Assembly (NCBI GenBank): GCA_020466095.1
Contig: CM035806.1
Coordinates: forward strand, 165,859,371-165,923,370
From: Chlorops oryzae
Taxonomy: Eukaryota > Arthropoda > Insecta > Diptera > Chloropidae
Reading direction: 5' to 3'
Length of the DNA: 64,000 nucleotides
The notes beneath the pieces are model-generated. The model had not been told where the DNA came from and did no database searches. It was given only the letters and a program-made list of their open reading frames with translations. This document shows, one piece after another, positions 35,271-46,400 of this stretch; position 1 is the stretch's first letter; each line of letters starts with the position of its first letter. The position numbers were made by a program, and so were the translations under genes.

Positions 35271-35936
35271 TTAAAATTTTAATTCCCTTAGCATTGGCAC
35301 CTGTTTGGCCTGAAAAAATAAAATAATGTAAAAATTACATACATAAATACTGATTTATTTAATAGGTTGACAAAAAGATATATAGCTTCTTACCTTTACA
35401 GAAATAATAAATTTTTTTATTTTTAATTTTAAATCAATTGCAAATTGATTTTGCTGTTTTGTACTCAATGTCATACAAGTATTATTAATTAATTCTGTAT
35501 CTTTTTTGAGTTTTTCGGCATTTAGGAAATGGCATAAACTTATGCTGAGTTTTTTCTTTGCCTTTCTCGATGAAGCGAATACTGACGGATTGAGATCTTA
35601 AAATATTTAAAAATTTCGTTACGTATTAATAAAATTTTTAAAAATAAATATTTTTCTATTCTTACAATTTCCGTTAACCAATTCTATGAATTGGTTCTCT
35701 ATATCTAGCCTTTTGCTTTTTGGATTTATTTTATGCGCTACAAGTTCCTGTAACAGTAACTCGGATGGTATACGTTCCAATGAGTTATTAGTTTGGAAAG
35801 CTTCAAAGTGTTCATAAAGCTTGTCTAACATTTCCTTTGTATGTAAATTTCGGTATTTTATGCCTCTGCAGCCACACAATTTCCTTAACTCCTCCCTATA
35901 TTGTAGAGTTTTGAACGAGTCGACATGTCGCCTTAC
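35271..35936 (-). CDS. Candidate three-exon gene or gene relic, SAP-like N-terminus
   Basis: Three consecutive open segments on the - strand are joined by good splice signals. Exon 1 (about 35936-35666) ends AAATT|gtaaga. Exon 2 (35596-35394) follows tttaag, continues in frame for 68 codons without stops and ends TAAAG|gtaaga. Exon 3 starts after tttttcag at 35309. In the spliced frame exon 3 gives only 12 residues (AKQVPMLRELKF) and a stop. In a +1-shifted frame it reads GQTGANAKGIKILNNELRK and then a Cys-rich NECNFCFCGKVC, which looks more like real protein. Exon 1 includes EELRKLCGCRGIKYRNLHTK and ...MLDKLYEHFEAF, resembling a SAP DNA-binding helix pair. The first Met is at 35831; a TAA lies just upstream of the open frame. 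I do not recognise the protein; it could be host gene, transposon gene or decaying copy. Confidence 0.45.
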
Positions 35937-36765
35937 TTCGATTATAGTTTTTTACTGGCCGATTTTCTTTCTTTTTTTTTTTTTTTTGAGTTACCCGATT
36001 TTCCCCAATTATCCCAAATAAATAATCAAAAAGGGCTCGGAGTTATTTATTTCCTTTAAAAGTTACATTTTGGAAAAAACCCAGGTAGTTACTGAACTAA
36101 TAATAACTTCTATGCTAGGAGCACTGGCGACGGAGGCCTTCAGCTTTGAAAGAATTCAAATAAATGTTAAATCTTGCATTTTGCTTAAACTTTAAAGAAA
36201 AACACACGTCTATAAAGGGAGCAAGTTTTTCGGTACAAAAAGAAAAACGAACGAATAATGGAAACCTGGCTAGCCAATTTTATTTTATTTCTTTTAAATA
36301 AGCCAATAAAACTCTTCTTCGACTGCATTACACGACAAAAGCGTTCATAAAATCCCTTGTCCACGAAACTCTATTGAGGGTACGTCCCACATTGATTTTT
36401 GTAGTTTCAACAAGACTTTTATCCGGGGATTACTGTAATTTTGTTACCACCGGCTCACGTGAAATTATGTCATATTAAAAAAAAGAAAAAACACTTATTT
36501 GCCATGAGCAAACATGTGTTCGAAAACTGGATTTATAAAAAACCACGCTCATATTCTTTTTATGTATGAATGAAGATGTGAATATATACCCCGAAGAGAA
36601 ATTATAAAAGGCTAAATTTTACAAAAAGTATTTTTTTTTTTGTAGTTTACGAGACATTTCTCCTAAAAATTGATCGAAAAGTACTAAATTTTAGATTCGA
36701 TGGCTTGAAACTTCATGAAAGCTAATCTTGTCTTAAAAATTTTATGATTTTACATGAACAGATAT
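35937..36765. other. Intergenic, nothing recognised
   Basis: AT-rich, poly-T at 35971-35988. No supported feature. Confidence 0.45.
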
Positions 36766-37558
36766 ACACAGAGAAAAAAATAACTGTAAATTATACCAAT
36801 TTCGCTCTTAACCCAACAATTTTCGCTCTTAAAATGATCTCAAGAGTTTTTAGCTTTTAAACCAACAATGTTATAACTGTTATTTTTTCTAAGAGCGAAA
36901 TTGTTGCGTTAAGAAAGGTGGCTTTTAAAATTTCCGAGCGCGAAAACGGTGGATTTGAAATGCACAGCTTTTAAAATCTCCAAAAGCGAAAATTTTGATT
37001 TAAAATTGAAAACTTTTAATAATTTCCAAAAGTGACACTGTTGATTAAAAATGCACAGCTGTAGATAATTTTATTATCTATTCGCAAAAATTATTTCAGA
37101 AAAATGTGTTTCCTCCTCTTAACATAATACCAAAAATAGCCATCGGGTGGACTTCATCCGATTTTGTCACTCCGTTGTCGTGTGACTGCTTTCGCAATGC
37201 TTAAAAAGTTCTAAGATGAATAAATATCTTATATGTCCTATTTTATAAACCAAATGAGAATTATACCGAACGAAAAGAAATGTAATTAAGTGCTCAGTGC
37301 TCTTAACTTAAATAGTTTCGCTCTTAACAAATTCAATAAAATGTAGTTGGAATAACAGTTTAGCTGTAAAAATCCGAACTTTAAATGCGAAAGTATTTAA
37401 ATCAACGGATTCACTATTAAAGTTACTACTTTCACTCTTAAATGATAGCCAAGAGCGTTTTCATTGTTGGGTTAAAAGCTAAATCCTTTAGATTCAAGAG
37501 CGTTTTCTCTAAGAGCGTCGCACTCTTGAATTTACTACGTGTTTTTTTTCTCTGTGTA
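36766..37558. mobile_element. ACACAGAG-family composite element
   Basis: Begins ACACAGAGAAAAAAA and ends TTTTTTTCTCTGTGT. It contains, at 37139-37290, the inverted middle of the 317-937 element (gaatttgt... gactgctttcgcaatgc). On both sides it has many copies of 'tcgctcttaa' and its complement 'ttaagagcga'. Non-coding. Confidence 0.75.
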
Positions 37559-38459
37559 TGTACCTGTACATATATGTATGTACTTACCTATTTACACATA
37601 GAACTCCAATCAGTACTTCATGGCATAGCTTAACGTTACTTAGTTTAATTTAACTCTTTACCGCATTTGGGACGAATATGTTCCCACAAAACTCTAACGC
37701 AGGGAATTTTTCGCTGAGAATTTAAAGAAATTCTGCATGCTTTAAAGGGTTAAGCTTTCGTTAATATTGGTTTAAAAATAATATTTAAAAATCCAAAAAT
37801 TGAATAAAATCGCAGTAAAAATCAACTCATCTGTAGTTGGTTTAACTGCACTGATTCCAAGAACTTAACGAACTTTTTTGATACAAAGTCAAATGAATGG
37901 TGGCCCAACTTAAACTTAAAAGTCTCCAGAACAAACTGGACCAACTATTTCTTTACTATTCTTGGTGGTAAATAACCAATTCCCCCCCCGATTTAGAGAG
38001 ATTTTGCATAACTGAAGTTCTTTTTGAACAAATTAAAGAAATTTTGAATTTTTCTTCGATTTTGTTGATTGAATTTTAATTTTCATGACATTGAGGTACT
38101 CGCTATAGCTTTAAAAGAAAAACAATTTTGAAGGAAGATATTAAAGTTTTTCAATCGAACAATACAAAATGGACTGTACAAACAGAACAAGGTGAAAATA
38201 TCAGAGGCTTATGAGAAGAATAAAAATGTCTGTGTATATGTTTGTGGGCCGGAACGGTGGAACGATTTTGTAACAGCTTTCTCTCTCGCTCCGTTGCAGC
38301 TCTCTGATACATAGTTTTCTGCAGAAAAATTTAGATAATACACTCGAGTTTAGCGTACAACATGCTCGTCTTGAACTCATGCCCAAACGAATCATTATGA
38401 GTGTTGCACTAAAGGGTTAGATTCAAACCAAATCCGATTTATATATATATCATATAGTA
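37559..38459. other. Intergenic, nothing recognised
   Basis: No supported gene or element. Confidence 0.45.
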
Positions 38460-39420
38460 ATATAGGGGACACTTACAACAACAACCGAGTTCCGTGGTGA
38501 ACTAGTGATGCTACAATTTTTTGAGTATTCATTTAATTATGTAACTAAACATACATCCGATGAAATTTTTTAATGTTTTCTTTCCAATGTAAAACTTTTT
38601 TAGGTTTTTTATGATAGTTTATTCAATTTTGTACCTTTTTCATTCAGAAGAGCTCCAAAAATATACAGTTTATGCATTCTATTTATCATGATATGTCATA
38701 AGTACTTGAGCCACTAGTTATGTATCGAGCAATTTTAGTTATGATATCACTGAATATTTCATATCAGCTGATCTGTGGTGGAATTCAAACTTTTTGATAA
38801 TCGGCATATATTACTATATATGTCACTCAGGAGCCGTTTCTATTTTGGCTCTTTTCAACACGGTATTGGGTACTCACCACAATCTTGGGTACCCACCAAA
38901 ATGGGCATTTTTCACTTAGGTACTCACCAAAAGTATTTCTCTCTCGCTCTTTTTTTGCCTGCCGAGTAACATCTCTTTCTAACTGGCGCGGAATGTCCCG
39001 CCCAAAATCTATGAGAGTTACATATATAGTAATATATGATAATCGGTCATATTCGGCGCATGAGTACTCTGCTTTAGCGTTCCTCAATAATATGAGCAAA
39101 ATTTTATATAATTATTTTTAATTGTATAAAAATAACAAATTTTGCTGTAAAATATGATGAGTTCTTATGAAAAACCTTTGACTAACACTTATATATATCT
39201 GATTTTTAACAAAACTTTTAGTTCATATTACAATATAAAATATTTGTTAAACCGGAACCGGAATTTTCAGGGGGCGTGCTACGTTTTTGATTTTTCCATA
39301 AGAATGCATGGACAGGGGCCTACTTCAATTCAACACACACATTTTTTGCCAAGTGCCATCTATAGTACTATATGATATATATATAACATATGGCGGATTA
39401 TTTTGAATTCCTTAAAATTG
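38460..39420 (+). repeat. Dispersed repeat Z, copy 2 (diverged)
   Basis: Parallel of 31905-32900. Has repeated 'atatagtaatat' motifs near both ends and a 'gggtac(t)caccaaaa' duplication at 38868-38935. Confidence 0.45.
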
Positions 39421-39945
39421 TTGATTTTCCTTTTGCATAATTTCAAAATTAAATGAGCCAACCATCGTCCTGTACTACTTATGTATATAGAAAACTTTTT
39501 CGACGAACCACAGATATAGAAGAAAGGCAGATAAAGTTGCGCACGACTTTTTATTAAAATGTCTTTTTTGGTTTTGGTTTGCTTTGTTTTTTTTTTTTTT
39601 TCAACAGCGTCTCTAGTCTATGTGTAATATTTTTGGGGGTTTTCTTTTGACCTCTATCTTAATCCATTCGCTAAGCCATCAAGATGCCTTATAAAAAATT
39701 AAAAAATAAAAATCGAAGTGAATTTACATTTGGAGCGAAACTGCAGCGCTATCGACAAACATATCGTTACAAAATATTAAATTAAGGCTAATGAATTACG
39801 ATGGAACAAGATTTAACAATGAAAATTTTCATATATATATATATATATAATGAGGAAACATACATAATTGATTTAAAAAGAAAAGTGAATTAAGAATTAT
39901 TATATAGTTTGGGATATGTGCAAAGAATACACGATCAAAAATTAT
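39421..39945. other. Intergenic, nothing recognised
   Basis: Includes (AT)n at 39831-39849. No gene. Confidence 0.45.
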
Positions 39946-40172
39946 CAGCCCGATTCTAAATATTCCCGTCGAACGAATTCCCGGGGAATTTACTTTTCTC
40001 AAGACTAAAATTCTCCTTTTCTAAATAGATTGGATAAGGAAAATGATGGCTATGGGTCAAATACCCATTCCCCGTCAAATTTCTTCCCCCAAATATGTAA
40101 AAAAAAAAAAAATAAGAAATTTACTCTCGAGAAAAGTGAATTCGTTCCCCGGGAATATTCAGAACCGGGCTG
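39946..40172. mobile_element. MITE with CAGCCCGATTCT termini (family U), copy 1
   Basis: CAGCCCGATTCTAAATATTC at the left and its complement at the right, plus subterminal CCCGGGGAA and TCTCGAGAAAAGT pairs, flanked by TAT (39943-39945 and 40173-40175). Second copy at 54503-54720. Confidence 0.85.
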
Positions 40173-41213
40173 TATATGAAAAAAAAAATTTATATAACTT
40201 GTCCTAAGCTTAAAACAAAAAAAAAAAAACAATTATTTGCCTCATTCTAGCTTTTTCAAATTATTTAATTTTCTATTTAAGTAACTCCTCGACTATTAAC
40301 TTAAAACAAAATTTGGAGGATTTACATTATTGCATAATTACTTGTAAGTTTGTCTTTTTTGTTGTTTTTTGAAACAGGTCACAATTCGAGAGCCTACTGT
40401 GCTAACTTATTTCAAGTAGAAAAATAAATAAAAAATTAAAAAAAAACAAAAATAAAAATAAAAATAAAAATTATTGTAATTAGAAAATAAACGGTTTTGA
40501 ACAATTGCTTTTGCCTTTCGTCTTAATCGCTGGAGTATTTTCTCCAAATCGAATTCGTTCGTATTCGTTGGAACACTGTTCGGAAAGAAATTGTATCGAA
40601 AAAAAACGTGACTGATGCAGCACGTGAAGATTTCGCTTATTATTTATGTAGGCGAATTGCCTTCGTCTAAGCTAATCCGTACGGTTAACTGGTACTAAGA
40701 GCAACAATAGCTTTGCCGTCTTGTGCTTTGGCCGTAATATGTCCTTTGTGTCCTTTGTAGTAGCGCTTTGGAGTACATTTGGTTGATAATGCTCCAGCCA
40801 TAATTGGAAGCGAGAATGATCTTAAAGTCTAAATTAATCACATCGTTTTCATCATAATGATAACCATCATAATCGATATTATCATTTTTGGTTTTCGTTT
40901 TATCGCCAGTTGCGTCATCATCGTCATCATCATCATCGTTATCGTTATCGATTTCATTATAATTGAGAGAGTCATCATCCTTCCATATTATGAAATATGA
41001 CTGCTGGCTGTGGTTATGGCCATCATGGCCGTTGTCGACGTTGTCATCGCCGTTGGGTGGTGTTGGTGGTAGTGGTATTGGTGCACTTAAATAATAATAT
41101 AGTTGAGAGAGTTTTAAAATTTGAACTTTGAAATAAAAATTTTCTTGTCGTCGTCGCTGCTGCTGCTGCTGCTTGTAATGTTTTACAATTTTTCGCTCTT
41201 TTAATTGCGCTGG
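40173..41213 (-). other. Downstream flank / likely 3' UTR of spermine synthase
   Basis: Contains ATC/TCG and GCT triplet microsatellites (40910-40960, 41150-41172). No clean AATAAA signal near the stop, so the UTR may be long. Confidence 0.4.
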
Positions 41214-41797
41214 TCAAGCAAAGCTAACTTGATAGAATAGCCATTCTTCCATGAATGACGGAACGAACGCTTTCGACGTTGTAAACTGAACTTTCGGCTT
41301 GAGTTTACGCAATTGAGCCTCAAATAGGTCAAGCGATTCAATGCAGCATGTCCCATTGCCATGGGTTAGATACTTTCCATCCGGTTTTAATATGTCAAAC
41401 GAATGCTCCAATATAGTACGTATAAAATCCCAACATTCTCCAATCGGTTCACCCGATATCGGTATATCGGTCAGATCACCGAAAACATAATCGAATTTAC
41501 GATTCTCGTCTATGAATTTCTTCATATAATCCACACAATCGCCAACAATGATCTCATAGTTTGGTCCTTTACGCTTTTCGAGTACATCGCCGCAAATGCT
41601 GTTCATGTATTTATTGCATGCCTGCATCACAAGCTCATCGATTTCAAGCATGACAACCATTTTTGGTTTCTCTTTTAGCAATTCATAAAGAAGAGCGCCG
41701 TCACCGCCTCCGAGAATGCAGATCTCTTTACCTTCATAGGTTTCGGTACCGCGATTCATAAGGGTTTCCGTATAGATAAGATCAGACTCTGCAATGT
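41214..41797 (-). CDS. Sms: Spermine synthase exon 4 (catalytic domain)
   Basis: Acceptor tttag before ACATTGCAG; the first A of the Asn codon comes from exon 3 (A|AC). It encodes NIAESDLIYTETL through the Rossmann-like methyltransferase-type fold to the terminal FYQVSFA. The Met in TLMNRG is internal and not a start. Confidence 0.95.
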
Positions 41798-42201
41798 CTA
41801 AAAGTCAAAAGAGAGGAAAACATTTTTTTTTTTTTTTTTTTAGTTTACGGTACTTTAAGATATTACTATAAATAGTTAAGCTTAATAAAAAAAATTCTTA
41901 AAATACAAAAACTCGAAAATTGAACCTTCTCTGGAACCGTTGAGAGGAACAACTTCGGGCACAGGAGAATTTTTCCTTCGGATGATCACTCTGGTTGCAT
42001 CTCTCTCGTTCCCTCTCTCCCTCGTCCCTCTCTCTCTCTCTCTCTCTCTTTCCCCTCTCTCGCTCCCTCTCCCTCTCTCTTTCCCCTCTCTCGTTCCCTC
42101 TCCCTCTCTCTTTCCCCTCTCTCGTTCCCTCTCCTCTCTCTTTCCCCTCTCTCTCGTTCCCTCTCCCTCTCTCTCTTCCCCTCTCTCTCTCGTTCCCTCT
42201 C

Positions 42202-42275
<74 letters not shown>

Positions 42276-43454
42276 GTTCCATCTCTCTCTCGTTCCATCT
42301 CTCTCTCGTTTCCTCTCCCTCTCTCTCTATCTCTCTCTCGTTCCCTCTCTGTCTCTCGTTCCCTCTCTGTCTCTCGTTCCCTCTCTGTCTCTCGTTCCCT
42401 CTCTGTCTCTCGTTCCCTCTCTGTCTCTCGTTCCCTCTCTGTCTCTCGTTCCCTCTCTCTCAATAGCCTCTTCTGCACTCCACTTTTCCCATTGCAGCTT
42501 ACTTACATTGCTACCTTATAGAAGTAAGCAATCAAGAGAATTGATGGTACACTGTTCTAACCAGGGACGTGAACCGGGTGGAAAATTTTCCCGGTTCGGT
42601 TCGGCGGTTCGAACCTTGTTTGAAATTGGTTCGTCAAACCAGTTTTTTTTACTCCTTTGAACCGAGGTTTTGGTTCGGTTAATCGGTTCGAGAATTTCTT
42701 AAACTGACAATTTTTTTTACACGTGTTCCCACTTCTAACGCAATTTTTTTTACCATTTAGGGTTAAAAATTCCACTATAAAAAGTTAGTGGTGGTTACCT
42801 TACTCATATTAGAGATGGTATCGATACTAATTTCATAAGAATATCGACTTCGATTTTTTTTAAATTTGGCCTATGGGAGCGACCACTGTGCATGATTGGA
42901 GGCAAAAATGAAACCCTGAACCTTTACAAAAAGCGGTTCGGTTTAAACATTTGTAACTTCGGTTCGGTTCTTCAGCAGATAAAAGCGGTTTTCCGGTTCG
43001 CGCCAAAACCGGTTCACGTCCCTGGTTCTTACACTGAAATGCCACTGCATTGACACATCGAAAAGGGAGCACAAACTTTATACTCACTTTGCAGTTCGTC
43101 CAGTATGAGCATATTTCCCAGAGTTTTTGAATGTACAATTTGTATCTTCTGGAATGGTGAGCGTTCCTCGAAGAGCAGCCTATCAATATCATATTCGATA
43201 ATTCGCTCATCTAAAATAAAAGAGGCCTTGAATAAAATGTTTCTACAAAAATATCGTTTTCAACACTGAAAATATTGGACATAAAAACCATTTCGGTACA
43301 CTATGCAAAAAAAAAAAAAAAAATATAAATTAAGAAAAAAATATAAAAAAAACGCATGCTTCAGCTAAAAAGATCACATCTTAATATATATATATTGCAA
43401 GCAGTTTCTTTGGTTTTTACTTTTTTTTTTTTGGTGAAGTGCTTTACACTAATA

Positions 43455-43489
<35 letters not shown>

Positions 43490-46400
43490 GATTTCAACAT
43501 ATACAAGACGTACAAAACTTCACATAACAAAAGCGTGACCACAACATTGAACAATAAAAGATAAAGCATTGACAAATAATAATTTTAATTTATTAGATAA
43601 TATTTAAACGTAGACACCTTACGAAGCAGAATAAGACATGGAAAAAAAAACTTTTTTTAACAAAAGAATAAAATTATTGCTAACCCAAAATTAATTCATC
43701 GAAGAGAATGCTTGTGATTTGAGGAGCTAGCTTTTAGTTTATAAAAAAAAAAAAAAAAAAAAAAATTATCAGTAGTTAGATCGAGTTGGACATGTAGAGA
43801 TTTTTCCGTATCCAACTGAAATATAATGATAACTTTAAATAATAATGGAGAACAATTAGAAAAATAAAATACTTTAAAACAAAAAATATGAATCTTTAAA
43901 ACACTTTCCAAAGCACCTGGGTGAGAGATGCCAATTAAATTTAAATGAAAATAAAATAAAATATTCTCGAAAAGAAAACATTGCATTTTTATAAACAAGA
44001 GAGACGAAGAGTGATGCAAAAAAAAAAAAAAAAAAACGGATGAAAGTTTGAATACATTGTCTTGTTCGAAATTCCATTTATTAAAACCAAAAAAGAAACA
44101 GTTATTTTTTTTTTTTAGCTATATTAAAAATTTACGACATCAACTTGACAACCCACAGGCCGAAGGAATTTTCAATTGTTTTATTAAATAGATAGCCTTC
44201 AGACTTGAAAAGGATATTGGATTTCTTCCATTTTTCTGACGAATTTCTTTCCGCATATCCTCAGCATATGAAAGTTTCAACTTAAATAGGTACGATCTAG
44301 TAACATTACCCGTTACCCATTATTAAGGTCTGTCGTTTTTCTTCCATTTTTAGTCTTTTAAATGTTAACGTTCAAATTCGATGATGGCTCATTCCTTGTT
44401 CTTTGACTTGGTCTTCTTCCTTTTGTAATATATTTTGCTGATTCTTTTTCTTCTTATGCCTTAACCGAGACCCGGTTCGACACATTTCGATAAATTTCTC
44501 AGTTTCTTTCAAGGGGATTCAGTTGGTTCCCGATTAAAACATTAGAGTCCAAAGCGTACTAAAAAAAAATACTCTAATTTCAACGCTTTCTTCTTCTTCC
44601 CTCTCTACCTATCTCTCTCTCCTTTTTCTTGCCGCATTTACTATTGAGATGAATTTTCTTTAGGGGTCTTTCCTTAAACGTGAAAAGATCGAAAAATCGG
44701 AAAATTTTTCATACAAAACTTCGTTCATTATGTTCTAAGCCTTCTGGATTTACGAGGCAAATACACGTTTAAGGGAAGACCTCTTTTATTTTCAAATCCA
44801 TAGAAAATAGCTTTATGTCGAACTAAGAAAATTTAAGCCAACTGTTTTAAAAGCAAACGATATTCTTCATAAATGAACCAAGCAAAATGGGAAATAAAAA
44901 CGGGCAAAAGCTTTCGAAATCTCGGCACAAATAATAATGAAGTTCATAGCTTTTCTTTTGACATTTTAATTCATTCATAAGATGGGAGATCCCACTATCG
45001 TCGCATATTGTCAAAAAGATATCGTGTAACAATTAAATTTTGGGACAAAAATCGTTCACCCCGGATCACGCTTGTCATCATCATCAGAGTCCAAAAATTG
45101 CAAAAATCGCAGGAATCGGCGCATTGCGCAGATAGTGGGATCTCGGCTTTAGAAGAAAAATAGTACTGAGCAAGAACGAATATAGTATCCCAGCGGTGTC
45201 CCAAAATGCTGCTTACAGAAGTGAAGTGAACCGCAACACATTTCGTAGGCCGTAGGCGGTAATGCATATGACCTCATATACCATCCTAGTATACTTTTGT
45301 TCTAGAATGGCCGTGGTTTTGAGAATGAACTCCTACCACCACTACAAAAAGTATGCTATTAATAGGCAGGTCGCTTACAGACTCGTATACTTTGTAAGCT
45401 ATTAATAGGCAGTTCGCCTACAATCTTGTATAGTTTGTAAGCTATTAATAGGCAGGCTGCTTACAGTCTGGTATACTTTGTAAGCTATTAATAGGCAAAT
45501 CGCCTACAATCTTGTATACTTTGTAAGCTATTAATAGGCAGGCTGCTTACAGTCTCGTATACTTTGTAAGCTATTAATAGGCAGTTCGCCTACAATCTTG
45601 TATACTTTGTAAGCTATTAATAGGCAGCTGCTTACAGTCTCGTATACTTTGTAAGCTATTAATAGGAAGTTCGCCTACAATCTTGTATACTTTGTAAGCT
45701 ATTAATATTCAGGTCGCTTACAGTCGTATAGTTTGTAAGCTATTAATATTCAGGTCGCTTACAGTCTCGTATACTTTGTAAGCTATTAATAGGCAGTTCG
45801 CCTACAATCTTGTATAGTTTGTAGCTACTAATATTCAGGTCGCTTACAGTCTCGTATACTTTGTAAGCTATTAATATTCAGGTCGCCTACAATCTTGTAT
45901 AGTTTGTAGCTACTAATATTCAGGTCGCTTACAGTCTCGTATACTTTGTAAGCTATTAATAGGCAGTTCACCTACAATCTTGTATACTTTGTAAGCTATT
46001 AATATTCAGGTCGCTTACAGTCTCGTATACTTTGTAAGCTATTGGTTGGCCGCTGGGTATATGAATTCTTTAGTTAAAGATGCTCGCGAAGAACATGTTA
46101 TCTGTCAAGTCATGTAACATAAGGACGTCAGATGACAGAGTCCATTCTATATATGTATGGGGCACATATCGCCTTTTCTTAAATCCGTTTAATTCCTATT
46201 CGATGAAAAAGACATTGAACATTGTTTTTTATTTTTTATTTTTTTTTTAGTAAGCCATTCATACTTCTATTAAGCTCTCAAAATGGAATTTCAAACAACA
46301 TACACATAACGAAATGATATAAAATAATTTTGTACATTTATTTTGTGTTTTGTTGTATATCTTGTTTGGTGTTTTTGTTTTCTGTTGTTCTTGTTTTTTG

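Noticed and set aside
41882..42660. Long Arg/Glu- and Ser/Leu-rich frames on both strands
   Set aside because: Produced by the CT-rich tract; open in several frames at once, as expected for a dinucleotide repeat.
45345..46045. Regular repeats resembling a CRISPR array
   Set aside because: Units are contiguous 43-bp tandem repeats without unique spacers, in eukaryotic intronic DNA, with a second array in a related mobile element.
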